From: Acidovorax sp. GW101-3H11
GTDB lineage: Bacteria; Pseudomonadota; Gammaproteobacteria; Burkholderiales; Burkholderiaceae_C
Assembly: GCF_001633105.1 (NCBI RefSeq)
Contig: NZ_LUKZ01000025.1
Location: 94,611 to 158,610, forward strand
Reading direction: 5' to 3'
DNA length: 64,000 nt
A program made the position numbers and the translations under genes. Under the pieces are notes generated by a model. The model was not told the origin of the DNA and did not search any database. It saw nothing but the letters and a program-made list of their open reading frames with translations. Within the stretch, counting starts at the first letter, position 1. Every line of letters begins with the position of its first letter. Shown piece after piece: positions 42,920-52,516 of this stretch.

Positions 42920-43498
42920 TCATCCTAAGCCGATGGGGCTGGGTGCCCGCATCACGATGCGCGTGAACAGCCGGTCATACGCCGCATCGCGCGGCTTGCC
43001 CGGGGCCAGCGGGTTGGTGTTGCTGGCAAAGGCCGCGTCGATGGCCGTCCAGTCGCCCGGCTGCAGGCATTCCTGGGCCGCTGGCAACACCACGGATTCT
43101 TCCAGCCGCATGTGGTCCAGGTAGAAGCGGATGTACTTCTGCAGCGCCTGGGCAAACACCTCGCGCCGCGCATCGCCCATCAGCTCCCAGCCCAGCAGCA
43201 GGTGCTGCAGTTCGCGCACGGCCGCCTCGCCACCCGCGTGTTCGCGCTCCAGCTGCGCAATGGCCTCGGCGGCCTGGGGCGAGCGCTCGGCCACCCGGGG
43301 GAACAGCCACTGCGACTCCTTGGGGTGGTGCTGCCGCTCGGGAAACTCGTCGATGTAGAACAGCATCGCCCGCATCACGTCAAAAAACGCAGCGGGCTCG
43401 TCGCCCGGGCCCTGGTCCAGCATCAGGCGCAGGGAGTGGAGCACGGCCGACAGCGACGCATGCTCTTCGCGAATGGTTCGCAGGCTGATCGATGGCAT
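42920..43498 (-). CDS. hemerythrin-like domain protein
   Basis: A 192-residue four-helix protein of the hemerythrin HHE family. MPSISLRTIREEHASLSAVL has an HHE start, HHPKESQWLFPRV carries His and Glu for the diiron site, and EREHAGGEAAV and YLDHMRLEESVVLP complete the ligands. Such proteins sense or store oxygen, or repair iron-sulphur centres. It is downstream of the chemoreceptor gene on the same strand, but the terminator at 43625 separates them. Confidence 0.88.
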   Translation of the reverse strand: MPSISLRTIREEHASLSAVLHSLRLMLDQGPGDEPAAFFDVMRAMLFYIDEFPERQHHPKESQWLFPRVAERSPQAAEAIAQLEREHAGGEAAVRELQHLLLGWELMGDARREVFAQALQKYIRFYLDHMRLEESVVLPAAQECLQPGDWTAIDAAFASNTNPLAPGKPRDAAYDRLFTRIVMRAPSPIGLG

Positions 43499-43624
43499 GG
43501 CGCGCGCTCCAGAATAAACAACGGGAAGCCAAGGGTGCCACGGCAGGGTGGCTGCGCCCATGACGCAGGTCAACAAACCGGGTGCAGGGGCGCTGCGATG
43601 CACGGCCGCACAGCAGCAGCGCCC

Positions 43625-43666
43625 GCCAAAAAACAAAGGCCCCGCAAGCCAAGCCTGCGGGGCCTT
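43625..43666 (-). terminator. rho-independent terminator of the chemoreceptor gene
   Basis: AAGGCCCCGCA (43636-43646) and TGCGGGGCCTT (43656-43666) form a perfect 11-base stem. Reading on the minus strand they are followed by TTTGTTTTTTGG. It is 71 bases past the stop of the chemoreceptor gene. Confidence 0.88.
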
Positions 43667-43736
43667 GGGCGCGGTGCGCCGAATCGTTGGACTCAGAGCG
43701 TCCGACGGGCCAAGATCAGGCCCACCGAGACAGTGA

Positions 43737-45755
43737 TCAGAGCTGGTTGCGCAGCTGAACAATCGCTGCGCCCACCGCACTGGAGGCTTGCGAGAACCGC
43801 GTGTTGCCCGCCAGCGCTTCCTCCGCTTCCGCGTAAGCGCCACGGTTGATGGTCCTGGCGATTCCACCCGCCACCTCATGGAATTCACGGTGCCGATCCA
43901 CCAGCGACTGGAAGGCCGGCAGCGCGCCGTAGGAGCCCTGTCCCTTGCCATGCAGCCAGCGGCCCAGCTCGCAGCAATCATCGCGGCCGATGGTGCCTGC
44001 GTCCAGGTGTTCGCGCTGCTGGGCGGCATTGCGCAGCTTGGCACGCCACTGCGCGTGTGCCTTGATGGCGGACTCCAGATTTATGCCACTGCCAGACGGG
44101 GCCGCAAGAGCCCTGGAAGTGTGCGCCGGGGCTGGCGCCAGCGCCGGGGCATACCCGCCGACAGAATGCGCTGCTGCGGCTGCGTGCCCGCTGTCGGCAA
44201 GGCGGAACTGCTGCACCACCTGCGACAGGCGCGCGGCCTGCTCGCGCAGCGACTCGGCGGCAGCGGCAGACTCTTCCACCAGTGCGGCGTTCTGCTGCGT
44301 CATGCGGTCGATCTCGCCCACAGAGCTGTTCACTTGGCCAATGCCGGCCGACTGCTCAGACGCCGCCGCCGTGATCTCGCCAATGATGTCGCCCACGCGC
44401 TGCACGCTGCCCACGATGTCCTTCATGGCCGTGCCCGCTTCTTCCACATGGCGCACGCCGCCGTCCACGGCCGTCACGCTGCTCTGGATCAGACCCTTGA
44501 TGTCGCTGGCCGCCGCTGCGCTGCGCTGCGCCAGGCTGCGCACCTCGCTGGCCACCACCGCAAAGCCCCGGCCCTGCTCGCCTGCGCGGGCAGCTTCCAC
44601 AGCCGCGTTCAGCGCCAGGATGTTGGTCTGGAAAGCGATGGAGTCAATCAGCCCGATGATGTCGCCAATCTTGCGGCTCGATGCCGAGATCTCGTGCATG
44701 CTGGCCACGGCCTGCTGCACCACACCACCACCGTGCGTGGCCATCTGCGATGCCGAGGCCGCCAGCTGGTTCGCCATCTGCGAGGACGATGCCGTCTGTT
44801 GCACGGTGGACGTGAGCTGCGTCAGCGAAGACACGGCCTCTTGTGCATTGCTGGCCGTCTGCTCGGTGCGCTGCGACAGGTCCTGGTTGCCCGTGGCGAT
44901 CTCCTGGCTGGCCGTGGCGATGTTGCCGCTGGCATCGCGCACCTGCGCCACCAGCGCGCCCAGGCCCTGCTGCATCTCGCGCAGTGCGCGCTGCAGGTCG
45001 GCCACTTCGTCCTTGCCCTCGGCCGCAATATGCTGCGACAGGTCGCCCCCCGCAATCGCCTGCGCCATCTTGCGGGCCTCTTCCAGCGGGTTGCAGATGG
45101 AGTTCATGTTCATCAGCGTGGTGGGCACCACCACCACCACCGTGATCAGCACGGCCAGCACAAACAGCCACTTGGTCTGGTTGGACACCTCACCCTGCTG
45201 CGCCACCGATTGCGTGACCTCGTTGCGCAACACCGTGTCCAGCTCTGTCATCAGCTTGTCGGCCAGGTCGAACTCGGCCACGGCCTTGCCGCTCATGCGG
45301 TTGGCGATGGTGGCGGTGTCGTAGCCACTGGCTTCCAGCTGGCGCGCCACATGGGCAAACAGGTCCTTGTAGCTGTCGAGCTTGGTGATGATGTTGCGCA
45401 CCACCACGTTGTCGGCATCCTCGCCCCCTTCCAGGAACTTGCCCGCAATCTTCTTGGCCTTGTCGTGGCTGGCCAGCCACTTGGTGTGGGCGGCCTTCAC
45501 GGCCTCGGGCTTTTCGTAGCCGATGATCATGTCCTTCTCGTGCTGGCGGATGGCACCCATCTCGCCGCGCAGCTCGGCCATGTTGCTCACCTTGGCGAAC
45601 GAGTTGTCCATGAAGTTCTGGCTCATGTCATGGATGCGGAACATGCCCAGCATGCCCGCGCCACCCAGCAGCCCCAGCAGCCCCAGAACCACGCCAATGG
45701 CGCCCAGCATGCGCAAGCGTATGGTGAACTGCCGCATGAGCGAGAAGAGATTCAT
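43737..45755 (-). CDS. methyl-accepting chemotaxis protein with C-terminal CZB domain
   Basis: A 672-residue chemoreceptor. A transmembrane helix lies near residue 20, a periplasmic four-helix ligand domain follows (about 45-190), then a second helix ([19 protein letters not shown]) and a HAMP region. The signalling domain has the hairpin tip [20 protein letters not shown] and [19 protein letters not shown]. The C-terminal CZB domain (about 555-672) has HAQW and CELGRWLHG, giving a Cys-His zinc site that may sense zinc or hypochlorous acid. AAGGACGA precedes ATG 45755. Confidence 0.92.
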   Translation of the reverse strand: MNLFSLMRQFTIRLRMLGAIGVVLGLLGLLGGAGMLGMFRIHDMSQNFMDNSFAKVSNMAELRGEMGAIRQHEKDMIIGYEKPEAVKAAHTKWLASHDKAKKIAGKFLEGGEDADNVVVRNIITKLDSYKDLFAHVARQLEASGYDTATIANRMSGKAVAEFDLADKLMTELDTVLRNEVTQSVAQQGEVSNQTKWLFVLAVLITVVVVVPTTLMNMNSICNPLEEARKMAQAIAGGDLSQHIAAEGKDEVADLQRALREMQQGLGALVAQVRDASGNIATASQEIATGNQDLSQRTEQTASNAQEAVSSLTQLTSTVQQTASSSQMANQLAASASQMATHGGGVVQQAVASMHEISASSRKIGDIIGLIDSIAFQTNILALNAAVEAARAGEQGRGFAVVASEVRSLAQRSAAAASDIKGLIQSSVTAVDGGVRHVEEAGTAMKDIVGSVQRVGDIIGEITAAASEQSAGIGQVNSSVGEIDRMTQQNAALVEESAAAAESLREQAARLSQVVQQFRLADSGHAAAAAHSVGGYAPALAPAPAHTSRALAAPSGSGINLESAIKAHAQWRAKLRNAAQQREHLDAGTIGRDDCCELGRWLHGKGQGSYGALPAFQSLVDRHREFHEVAGGIARTINRGAYAEAEEALAGNTRFSQASSAVGAAIVQLRNQL

Positions 45756-45873
45756 GATCTGTCGTCCTTGATATAGCTATGCCGATGCGTTCGCCGCACC
45801 TCCCCCGAGGCCACGGTTTTGCAACAAAGCGTTGCAGTTTGCCAGACATCGGTGACTGCGCTGTACGTGTTTA

Positions 45874-48138
45874 TCACATGCGCCAGCGCTTGAGTAAGAG
45901 GGCATTCGCCATGACGCTGACCGAGCTGAGCGCCATCGCCGCCCCTGCCACCACCGGGTTCAGATACCCCAGCGCCGCCAGCGGAATGCCCGCCACGTTG
46001 TATGCAAACGCCCAGAACAGGTTCTGGCGGATCTTCATCACCGTGCGGTGCGAAATATCCAGCGCCGCCGCCACCAGCATCGGGTCGCCACGCATCAGCG
46101 TGATGCCCGCTGCATGCATGGCCACGTCGGTTCCGTTGCCCATGGCCATCCCCACATCGGCCGCTGCGAGCGCGGGGGCATCGTTAACGCCGTCGCCCAC
46201 CATCGCAACATGATGGCGCTTGCCGTCAGCGCCCTGTTGCAACGCAGCCACCTTGGCCGCCTTGTCGCCCGGCAGCACCTCGGCCACCACCTCGGCCACC
46301 ACCTCGCCCGCAGCCGGGTCCAGCCCCAGGCGCCGAGCCATGGCCTCGGCCGCGCCCCGGTTGTCGCCCGACACCATCACCGTGCGGATGCCGCGTGCCT
46401 TCAGCGCCGCCAAAGCTTCGCGCGCACCCGGCTTGGGTTCGTCGCCAAAGGCCATCAATGCTCTAAGGGCTAGCCCTTCCGTGACCCGCTGCGCCACCGC
46501 CGACACCGTGGCACCTTCGCGTTGCAAAGCCTCCGCGCGGTCTGACAACGGGCCCAGGCCCACCCCCAGCTCCTGCATCCAGCGCAGGCTGCCCACCAGG
46601 GTGCTCTGGCCGTCCACCTCGCCCTCGGTGCCGCGCCCCGGCACGGCGCGCACATCCTGCGCGGTGGCCACGTTAATCTGCCGCTCGCCCGCAGCCGCCA
46701 CCACCGCGCGCGCCAGCGGGTGCTCGCTGCCGCTTTGCACTGCGGCCACGGTCGCCATCACCGCCGCATCGTCCAGACCCGGCACCACGTCAAACGCCGT
46801 AAGACGGGGCTGGCCCACAGTCAGCGTGCCCGTCTTGTCAAAGGCCACCACATCCACCTTGTGCGCCAGCTCCAGCGCCTGCGCGTCCTTGATCAGGATG
46901 CCGTGCTTGGCCGCCACGCCCGTGCCCGCCATGATGGCCGCAGGCGTGGCCAGCCCCAGCGCACAGGGGCAGGCGATCACCATCACGGCCACGGCGTGGA
47001 TCAGCGCCGCCTCCAGCCCCGCGCCCATGGCCAGCCAGCCCGCCAGGGTCACCAGCGCCACCACCAGCACCACCGGCACAAAAATGGCCGACACCTGGTC
47101 CACCAGCCGCTGGATGGGCGCCTTGGCCGCCTGGGCGTCTTCCACCAGCCGGATGATCTGGGCCAGCACCGTCTCGGCGCCCACGGCCGTCACCGCCATC
47201 ACGATGCGGCCATCGCCGTTGATCGATCCACCCGTCAGCGCCGCGCCCACATCGCGCGCCACCGGCAGGGGCTCGCCGGTCAGCATCGATTCATCCACCT
47301 GCGTGTGGCCCTCGTGCACCGTGCCGTCCACCGGGATGCGCTCGCCAGGACGCACCACCAGCTGGTCGCCCACCAGCACTTCCGACACCGGCACATCCAC
47401 CTCGCCCTGCTTGGTCAGCAAATGCACCACATCCGGCCGCAGCGCATGCAGCGCACGGATGGCCGCCGTGGTCTGGCGCTTGGCGCGCGCCTCCAGCCAT
47501 TTGCCGAGCAGCACCAGCGTGACCACCACGGCTGACGCCTCGAAGTACAGATGCGGCACATGCCCCGGGTGGTCCGTGGGCGCCGTGAGCCACAGCCACA
47601 TCGACAGGCCCCAGCCCGCGCTGGTGCCCAGCGCCACCAGCAAATCCATGTTGCCGCTCAGCGCCTTGGCCGCATGCCAGCCCGCCTTGTAAAACCGCGC
47701 CCCCAGAATGAACTGCACCGGCGTGGCCAGCACAAACTGCACCCAGGCGGGCAGCATCCAGTGCTGACCAAACAGGTCACCGATCATCGGCAGCACCAGC
47801 GGCGCCGACAGCAGCAGGCCAATGCCCACGGGCAGAAACCCCGCCCAGGGTGACAGGTCTTCCACCGCTTCGTCCTGCCCCGCCGCACGCGGCTCGTAGC
47901 CCGCGTTGCGCACCGCGCGGCGCAGCACCGCCTCCATGCCGGCGGCGTCGGCGCCCACCTGCGTGACAAAGGCAATGCGCGCAGACTCGGTCGCCAGGTT
48001 GACCGAAGCCTCCTGCACGCCCGGCACCTTGCGCAGCGCGCGCTCCACGCGGCCCACGCAGCTTGCGCAGGTCATGCCGGAGATACCGAGGTCCAGCGAG
48101 TGGACTGCCTCTGAGGAATGGAGAGTTGGAGTGTTCAT
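45874..48138 (-). CDS. copA: copper-translocating P1B-type ATPase
   Basis: A 754-residue ATPase. One N-terminal metal-binding domain has GMTCASC (CxxC about 24-27). The membrane core contains the ion-channel motif [11 protein letters not shown]. The catalytic loop has [17 protein letters not shown] (the HP nucleotide site) and [10 protein letters not shown]. Copper(I) export to the periplasm is expected. ATG 48138 lies almost at the start site predicted from the CueR-type promoter at 48146, so a leaderless transcript is possible. It is divergent from copZ and cueR. Confidence 0.94.
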   Translation of the reverse strand: MNTPTLHSSEAVHSLDLGISGMTCASCVGRVERALRKVPGVQEASVNLATESARIAFVTQVGADAAGMEAVLRRAVRNAGYEPRAAGQDEAVEDLSPWAGFLPVGIGLLLSAPLVLPMIGDLFGQHWMLPAWVQFVLATPVQFILGARFYKAGWHAAKALSGNMDLLVALGTSAGWGLSMWLWLTAPTDHPGHVPHLYFEASAVVVTLVLLGKWLEARAKRQTTAAIRALHALRPDVVHLLTKQGEVDVPVSEVLVGDQLVVRPGERIPVDGTVHEGHTQVDESMLTGEPLPVARDVGAALTGGSINGDGRIVMAVTAVGAETVLAQIIRLVEDAQAAKAPIQRLVDQVSAIFVPVVLVVALVTLAGWLAMGAGLEAALIHAVAVMVIACPCALGLATPAAIMAGTGVAAKHGILIKDAQALELAHKVDVVAFDKTGTLTVGQPRLTAFDVVPGLDDAAVMATVAAVQSGSEHPLARAVVAAAGERQINVATAQDVRAVPGRGTEGEVDGQSTLVGSLRWMQELGVGLGPLSDRAEALQREGATVSAVAQRVTEGLALRALMAFGDEPKPGAREALAALKARGIRTVMVSGDNRGAAEAMARRLGLDPAAGEVVAEVVAEVLPGDKAAKVAALQQGADGKRHHVAMVGDGVNDAPALAAADVGMAMGNGTDVAMHAAGITLMRGDPMLVAAALDISHRTVMKIRQNLFWAFAYNVAGIPLAALGYLNPVVAGAAMALSSVSVMANALLLKRWRM

Positions 48139-48145
48139 GGTCGGG

Positions 48146-48176
48146 ATGCTGATCCTTGACGTGATGGCAAGGTCAA
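48146..48176 (-). promoter_or_regulatory. CueR/MerR-type promoter of copA
   Basis: On the minus strand, -35 TTGACC (48171-48176) and -10 CAGCAT (48146-48151) are 19 bases apart, with the dyad CCTTG (48168-48172) and CAAGG (48154-48158) between them. A long spacer with a central dyad is typical of MerR-family control. The predicted start site lies only a base or two upstream of the copA ATG. Confidence 0.65.
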
Positions 48177-48286
48177 GCATTGATTTTGATCAACCCTCAC
48201 ACCATGAGTGCCTTGGACCATATTTGACTCTGCCACGATGTCAAGCTTCAACATTCGCTTCGGTCGCATCCACGGCCGTTTTGCAA

Positions 48287-48552
48287 AGCCTGTTTACGAT
48301 CTCCCAGGGGTCGCGCAGTGGTCTTTGCGGGATGGACTGCAAGGCGCGGGGCGCAGTGGATAGCTCTGCTATCCACAAGCGCCGCAACGCTGCAGACCGC
48401 CCGCAAAGGCCACTGCCCGAAGGGTTGGAGCGAAATCGGGCGATTGGACGCCTCGGCTGCTTGCATGGGCACGAGCCCATGCAGCGCATCCGAAGCATCC
48501 ACTCATCCCGATTGCGCTCCAACGCGATCCCCTGCGAGATCGTAAACAGGCT
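48287..48552. mobile_element. 266-bp inverted-repeat element (MITE-like) with internal hairpins
   Basis: Ends are AGCCTGTTTACGATCTC followed by a CAGGGG block, and the matching inverse ending GATCGTAAACAGGCT, about 30 near-identical bases each side. Inside are two large paired arms: GCAGTGGTCTTTGCGGG with CCCGCAAAGGCCACTGC (48315-48416), and GTTGGAGCG... with CCCGATTGCGCTCCAAC (48424-48523). Each has its own perfect inner hairpin (48356-48376 and 48463-48482). It carries no gene and separates the copA promoter from copZ. It fits a non-autonomous transposable element. Confidence 0.7.
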
Positions 48553-48575
48553 CTTAACCCCAACAAGGACACCCC

Positions 48576-48782
48576 ATGGCAACCACCACCACCACTTTCC
48601 AAGTGCAGGGCATGACCTGCGGCCACTGCGAACGCGCCGTCACCCAGGCCGTGTTGCAGGTAGACCCCGACGCCCAGGTCCGCATCGACCGCGCCAGCGG
48701 CAAGGTGGACGTGGACAGCACCGCCCCCCGCGAGGCCCTGGCCGCCGCCATTGCCGAAGAAGGCTACAGCGTCGCGGCTTGA
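48576..48782 (+). CDS. copZ: copper chaperone CopZ
   Basis: A 68-residue HMA-domain chaperone with GMTCGHC (metal CxxC) and a C-terminal strand EEGYSVAA. It carries Cu(I) to the CopA ATPase in the cytosol. AAGGA precedes ATG 48576. It begins 23 bases after the inverted-repeat element, so its transcription may start in or beyond that element; no separate CueR site is visible just upstream. Confidence 0.92.
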   Translation: MATTTTTFQVQGMTCGHCERAVTQAVLQVDPDAQVRIDRASGKVDVDSTAPREALAAAIAEEGYSVAA

Positions 48783-48844
48783 GAGGCTGAGAGTCTTTTG
48801 CCTCTGAGCGCCGCGCCACCACACACCCCAGCGAGGGCCACAGC

Positions 48845-49360
48845 ATGACCACGCCCCAGTCAGTCAATACCGCGCCGACCGCGCGCACCAAGGCCGCAAC
48901 GCCCCGCGCCACCCCCTGGCCCGTGCCGATCGGCGTCGCCGCCCGGCGCGCAGGCATCTCGGCGCGCATGGTGCGGCACTACGAATCGCTGGGCCTCATC
49001 AGCGGCGTGGCGCGCACCGACAGCGGCTACCGCCAGTACACCGAGGCCGACGTGCACGCCCTGCACTTCATCCGCCGCAGCCGCGACCTGGGCTTCTCGA
49101 TGGAAGAAATCGCCGAGCTGCTGGGCCTGTGGCACGACCGCAGCCGCGCCAGCAGCCAGGTCAAGCGCATTGCGCAGCAGCACATCGACGACCTGAGCGA
49201 ACGCATCGCGCAAATGCAGGCCATGCAGCGCAGCCTGCAGACCCTGGTGTCCTGCTGCAAAGGCAACGACCGGCCGGACTGCCCCATCCTGGACGACCTG
49301 GCGGCGGGGCAGAGCGAGCCCCGCAGCACAGCGCCGCGCAAATCGCTATCAAATAAATAG
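48845..49360 (+). CDS. cueR: copper-responsive MerR-family regulator CueR
   Basis: A 171-residue MerR protein. An N-terminal extension of about 27 residues precedes the HTH (IGVAARRAGISARMVRHYES) and the wing. A long dimerisation helix follows, and the metal loop near the C-terminus contains CCKGNDRPDCPILDDL, with the two-cysteine motif (C...C around a DRPDCP centre) of CueR. It activates copA in response to Cu(I) by distorting the long-spacer promoter. It follows copZ by 62 bases. Confidence 0.92.
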   Translation: MTTPQSVNTAPTARTKAATPRATPWPVPIGVAARRAGISARMVRHYESLGLISGVARTDSGYRQYTEADVHALHFIRRSRDLGFSMEEIAELLGLWHDRSRASSQVKRIAQQHIDDLSERIAQMQAMQRSLQTLVSCCKGNDRPDCPILDDLAAGQSEPRSTAPRKSLSNK

Positions 49361-49403
49361 CTTCAAAGGCATATCCATCGCGCGGTGGAGGCCGAAAAAC
49401 ATC
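49345..49403. repeat. direct repeat flanking the AlbA_2 gene, upstream copy
   Basis: GCTATCAAATAAATAGCTTC followed by CATCGCGCGG and a GGAGGCCGAAAAACAT block closely matches the copy at 51420. The first 20 bases belong to the AGCTAT-type family. Confidence 0.7.
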
Positions 49404-49495
49404 AAAACTTCTGCCCACCACACAGCCCACACTGCTGCGGCAAGCCCCCCATGGCAGACTCTCAGGCTTTCTCACCGCCTGCTTCCGACTGCCCC

Positions 49496-51151
49496 ATGCC
49501 CACCTCCGTCGCCCAGCTTCAACAATGGCTGCTTGAACCCGAAGGCCAGCGCCTGGAATTCAAAGAAGCTAGGCAGCGCTACGACTTTGAAAAGCTGCTC
49601 AAGTACTGCGTGGCCCTGGCCAACGAGGGCGGCGGCACCATCGTGCTGGGCGTGACGGACAAGCGGCCCCGGCGCATTGTGGGCACGCAAGCGTTTGGAG
49701 ACCCAGGACGCACCGAGGCAGGCCTGCACACGCGGCTAGGCCACCGCATCCCGGTGGAAGAAATGCGCCTGCCCGAGGGGCGTGTACTGATAGTGCATGT
49801 GCCCCCGCGCTTGCTAGGCACGGCGTGGAATGTGGACGGCAGCTACTTCAAGCGCGCGGGCGATGATCTGGCCCCGCTGGCCGACCATGAGCTGCGCGCC
49901 ATGTTTGCCGAAGGTGGGCCCGACTTTTCAGCCCAGCCCTGTCCCGGCGCCACGCTGGCGGACCTGGAGCCCGAGTCCATCGCCCTCTTCCGCGAACGCT
50001 GGGCGCGCAAGAGTGGCGACCTTCGCAAGCGCGACTTGAACGACCCGCAAACCCTGCGCGACGCCGAACTGCTGGTGGATGGAGACCAGGTGAGCTATGC
50101 GGCGCTCATCCTGTTTGGCACGCGCGCAGGCCTCACGCGGTGGCTGGCGCAGGCTGAGCTGGTGTTTGAGTACCGCTCGTCTGAAGCCGCCGGCCCGGCG
50201 GCCGACCGTGAGGAATACCGTGCCGGTTTTTTTGCCTGGCAAGACGCGCTGTGGAAAAAGATCAACCTGCGCAACGACCGGCAGAGCTACCAGGACGACT
50301 TCTTCCGCATGGACCTGCCCACCTTTGACGAGGTGCCCGTGCGCGAAGCCATCCTGAACGCGGTGGCCCACCGCGACTACCGTTTGGGCGGCTCGATCTT
50401 TGTGCGGCAGTTTGCCAAGCGGCTAGAGGTAGTGAGCCCCGGTGGCCTGCCACTCGGGATCACGCCCGAGAACATCATCGACCAACAAAACCCGCGCAAC
50501 CGCCGCCTGGCCGAGGCCCTGGGACGCTGCGGGCTGATTGAGCGATCCGGCCAAGGCCTGAACCTGATGATGGAAAGCGCCGTGCGCCAGGGCAAGCCCC
50601 TGCCCAGCTTTGCGGGCACAGCAGCGCACGAAGTGAGGCTGACGCTGGAGGGTGGCGTGCGCAACCCGGCATTTGTGCGGTTCATGGAGCGGCTGGGAGA
50701 AGAGACGCTGCGCAGCTTATCGACGCTGGACTATTTGGCACTGGAATGCCTGCAACAGGGTCGGCCCATGGCTCCCGAGTTGCAGGAACGCTTACCTGCC
50801 CTTGCGGAAGTGGGTGCCGTGGAAACCATTGGTAGGGGCAAGACCGCCAAATACATGCTGGCGGCCGCCTTGTATGCGTCGCTGGGCTGCAAAGGCACCT
50901 ACACCCGAAAGCGAGGCTTGGACCACGGAACCAACAAGGCTTTGTTGCTGCAGCATCTCAAAGACCAAGGCGAAGCCGGTGCGCCGCTGAGCGAGTTCAG
51001 GCAAGTGCTCCCGTCCCTTCCCATGAAGGCAGTGCAAAAGCTGCTGGACGAGTTGCGCAGTGAAGGGACGATCAATGTTCTCGGTCAGCGGCGCTGGGCC
51101 CGTTGGTATCTGTCGGATGCAGCCGTCTTTAAGCCAATGGGCGATACCTAG
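49496..51151 (+). CDS. AlbA_2/RecG-like ATP-binding protein
   Basis: A protein of about 551 residues from ATG 49496 (an upstream ATG at 49451 is possible). The N-terminal Schlafen AlbA_2 domain has EGQRLEFKEARQRYDFEKLL and NEGGGTIVLGVTDKRPRRIV. The middle contains VREAILNAVAHRDYRLGGSI and VVSPGGLPLGITPENI, the HATPase_c_4/RecG-like nucleotide-binding region. A C-terminal winged helix reads VGAVETIGRGKTAKYML. Such proteins occur in regulatory and phage-defence roles; no partner gene is here. It is flanked by direct repeats of about 60 bases. Confidence 0.82.
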   Translation: MPTSVAQLQQWLLEPEGQRLEFKEARQRYDFEKLLKYCVALANEGGGTIVLGVTDKRPRRIVGTQAFGDPGRTEAGLHTRLGHRIPVEEMRLPEGRVLIVHVPPRLLGTAWNVDGSYFKRAGDDLAPLADHELRAMFAEGGPDFSAQPCPGATLADLEPESIALFRERWARKSGDLRKRDLNDPQTLRDAELLVDGDQVSYAALILFGTRAGLTRWLAQAELVFEYRSSEAAGPAADREEYRAGFFAWQDALWKKINLRNDRQSYQDDFFRMDLPTFDEVPVREAILNAVAHRDYRLGGSIFVRQFAKRLEVVSPGGLPLGITPENIIDQQNPRNRRLAEALGRCGLIERSGQGLNLMMESAVRQGKPLPSFAGTAAHEVRLTLEGGVRNPAFVRFMERLGEETLRSLSTLDYLALECLQQGRPMAPELQERLPALAEVGAVETIGRGKTAKYMLAAALYASLGCKGTYTRKRGLDHGTNKALLLQHLKDQGEAGAPLSEFRQVLPSLPMKAVQKLLDELRSEGTINVLGQRRWARWYLSDAAVFKPMGDT

Positions 51152-51317
51152 AGGTAAAGCAATGCTTTATGCCGCAGAATATTTCATATAAATCAACAAC
51201 TTATAAAACCCAAACCCGCACAAAAAGCCCGATAGCGGGTTAAACAACCTGTTTAAGCAAGCCCAGCACAGAAAGCCGCTTACACACCATGCAGCAAAGG
51301 CACTGCGTTGACGACAA

Positions 51318-51378
51318 CCGGTTACGCTGAGCTTGCCAAAGCGCAGCGTGAGGTTTTGACAAGTCCCAGCCCAAAGGG
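51318..51378. repeat. degenerate TTCGACAGGCTCAG dyad repeat
   Basis: CCGGTTACGCTGAGCTTGCC and TTGACAAGTCCCAGCCCAAA are recognisable but diverged halves of the hairpin seen at 41298 and 42828. Confidence 0.5.
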
Positions 51379-51419
51379 GTGAGTCAAGCACCAGGGATGC
51401 AAATTCAACCCCTCGCAAA

Positions 51420-51483
51420 CGCTATCAAATAAATAGCTACCAAGAAACACCCATCGCGCGGCAGGGGCCAAAAAACCTTGAAA
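51420..51483. repeat. direct repeat flanking the AlbA_2 gene, downstream copy
   Basis: GCTATCAAATAAATAGCTAC, then CCATCGCGCGGCAGGGGCCA and AAAAACCTTGAAACC, aligns with the upstream copy at 49345. Confidence 0.7.
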
Positions 51484-51502
51484 CCCTGGCCCCGGGAAGG
51501 CA

Positions 51503-52360
51503 TCAGGCCTTGCCAGAGCGCGCCGGAGCCTTGACCTTGGAGCCCCCCACCTTGCGCTGAGCGGCAGGGACAGGCACCACCTCCGGCGCAGCAGCCTGGG
51601 CAGGCCGCCGCAGCACCCCATCACACAGCGTTGCAATGCACTGCTGCGCCACCTGCTCGGCCGTGTACTCGCCACCGGGCTGGTACCAGCGGCCAATCCA
51701 GCTCAAGGCGCCCGCAATCACAAAGGCCGTGATCTTGGGGTCGCAGGGCTGGATCGAGCCCTCGGCCACACCCTCGGCCACCAGGCGGCGGAACTCCTGG
51801 TCGATGGCGGACTTGAGGCGGCGCAGCTCCTTGCGGCTTTCGGGGGGCACCTGCTCGTCGCCCACACGGATCAGGCACATGCCGAAGTCCATGGTGACGA
51901 TGCGCGCATACACCTGCATGCAGGTCATGAGCTGGTCGATGGCCTTGCCACCGGCGGCACGCGATGCCTCGATGCCCTCCAGCATCATGTCCAGGCCCTG
52001 GCGCACGCACTGCAGCAGGATCTCGTCCTTGTTCTTCACGTAGTAGTACAGCGTGGGCTTGGTCACGTTCAGGCGCGCGGCAATGTCATCGAGCGAGGTG
52101 GCGTGAAAGCCGCGCTCGTTGAACAGCTGGGCCGCCGCCTGCAGCACGGCGTTGCGCTTGGCTTCGCGCTGTCGTTCGCGGTGCGACACAGGGGCCCAGG
52201 GCGAGGAAGCGGCGTCGGGCGCGTCTTCGGGCCCGGGGGCCGGGGCTGCGGCCTGCGGGGCTGCGGATGAGGGCTTGGGGGCCGCGCGTTGGGGGCTGCT
52301 GCCGCTGCTCGTGCTGCTTTTGCTGCTGCGTCGGGTCGATGCCGCTTTGGCCTGGGGCAT
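51503..52360 (-). CDS. TetR-family transcriptional regulator
   Basis: A 285-residue regulator. A disordered Ser/Ala/Pro-rich extension of about 58 residues precedes the TetR HTH (ERGFHATSLDDIAARLNVTKPTLYYYVKNKDEI, about 82-115). The ligand domain follows and ends in a basic tail (GGSKVKAPARSGKA). It is divergent from the Liv-type operon, and a palindromic site lies in the intergenic region. It probably represses that operon until the acid or its CoA ester is present. Confidence 0.92.
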   Translation of the reverse strand: MPQAKAASTRRSSKSSTSSGSSPQRAAPKPSSAAPQAAAPAPGPEDAPDAASSPWAPVSHRERQREAKRNAVLQAAAQLFNERGFHATSLDDIAARLNVTKPTLYYYVKNKDEILLQCVRQGLDMMLEGIEASRAAGGKAIDQLMTCMQVYARIVTMDFGMCLIRVGDEQVPPESRKELRRLKSAIDQEFRRLVAEGVAEGSIQPCDPKITAFVIAGALSWIGRWYQPGGEYTAEQVAQQCIATLCDGVLRRPAQAAAPEVVPVPAAQRKVGGSKVKAPARSGKA

Positions 52361-52418
52361 GGGGGGCGATTCCTCGGGAAAGTACGGATGCTGAACGGGG
52401 TGGCGGCTTCCAGAATCT

Positions 52419-52448
52419 ACTCACGAGTAAACAGTTTACGCACAAGTA
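52419..52448. promoter_or_regulatory. TetR-type operator upstream of the Liv operon
   Basis: GTAAAC (52427-52432), one base, GTTTAC (52434-52439) forms a palindrome. The flanking ACTC/AAGT bases extend it toward TACTC...AAGTA. It lies between the divergent regulator and livG genes. Confidence 0.65.
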
Positions 52449-52516
52449 GGAAATTTCTGCAGGGTCTGCAAGAAATTTCTGTTCAGAAGCTGCGAACAAC
52501 CCGTATTAGAAAGCCA

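Larger units (their letters stand above)
51152..51502. other. gap with degenerate repeats
   Basis: A 351-base gap between convergent genes. It holds a degenerate TTCGACAGGCTCAG-type dyad (51318-51378) and the downstream direct repeat (51420-51483). The AT-rich part 51160-51230 contains no credible gene. Confidence 0.5.

Noticed and set aside
43788..45776. 662-codon open frame on the plus strand opposite the chemoreceptor gene
   Set aside because: The same kind of shadow; the chemoreceptor motifs on the minus strand are decisive.
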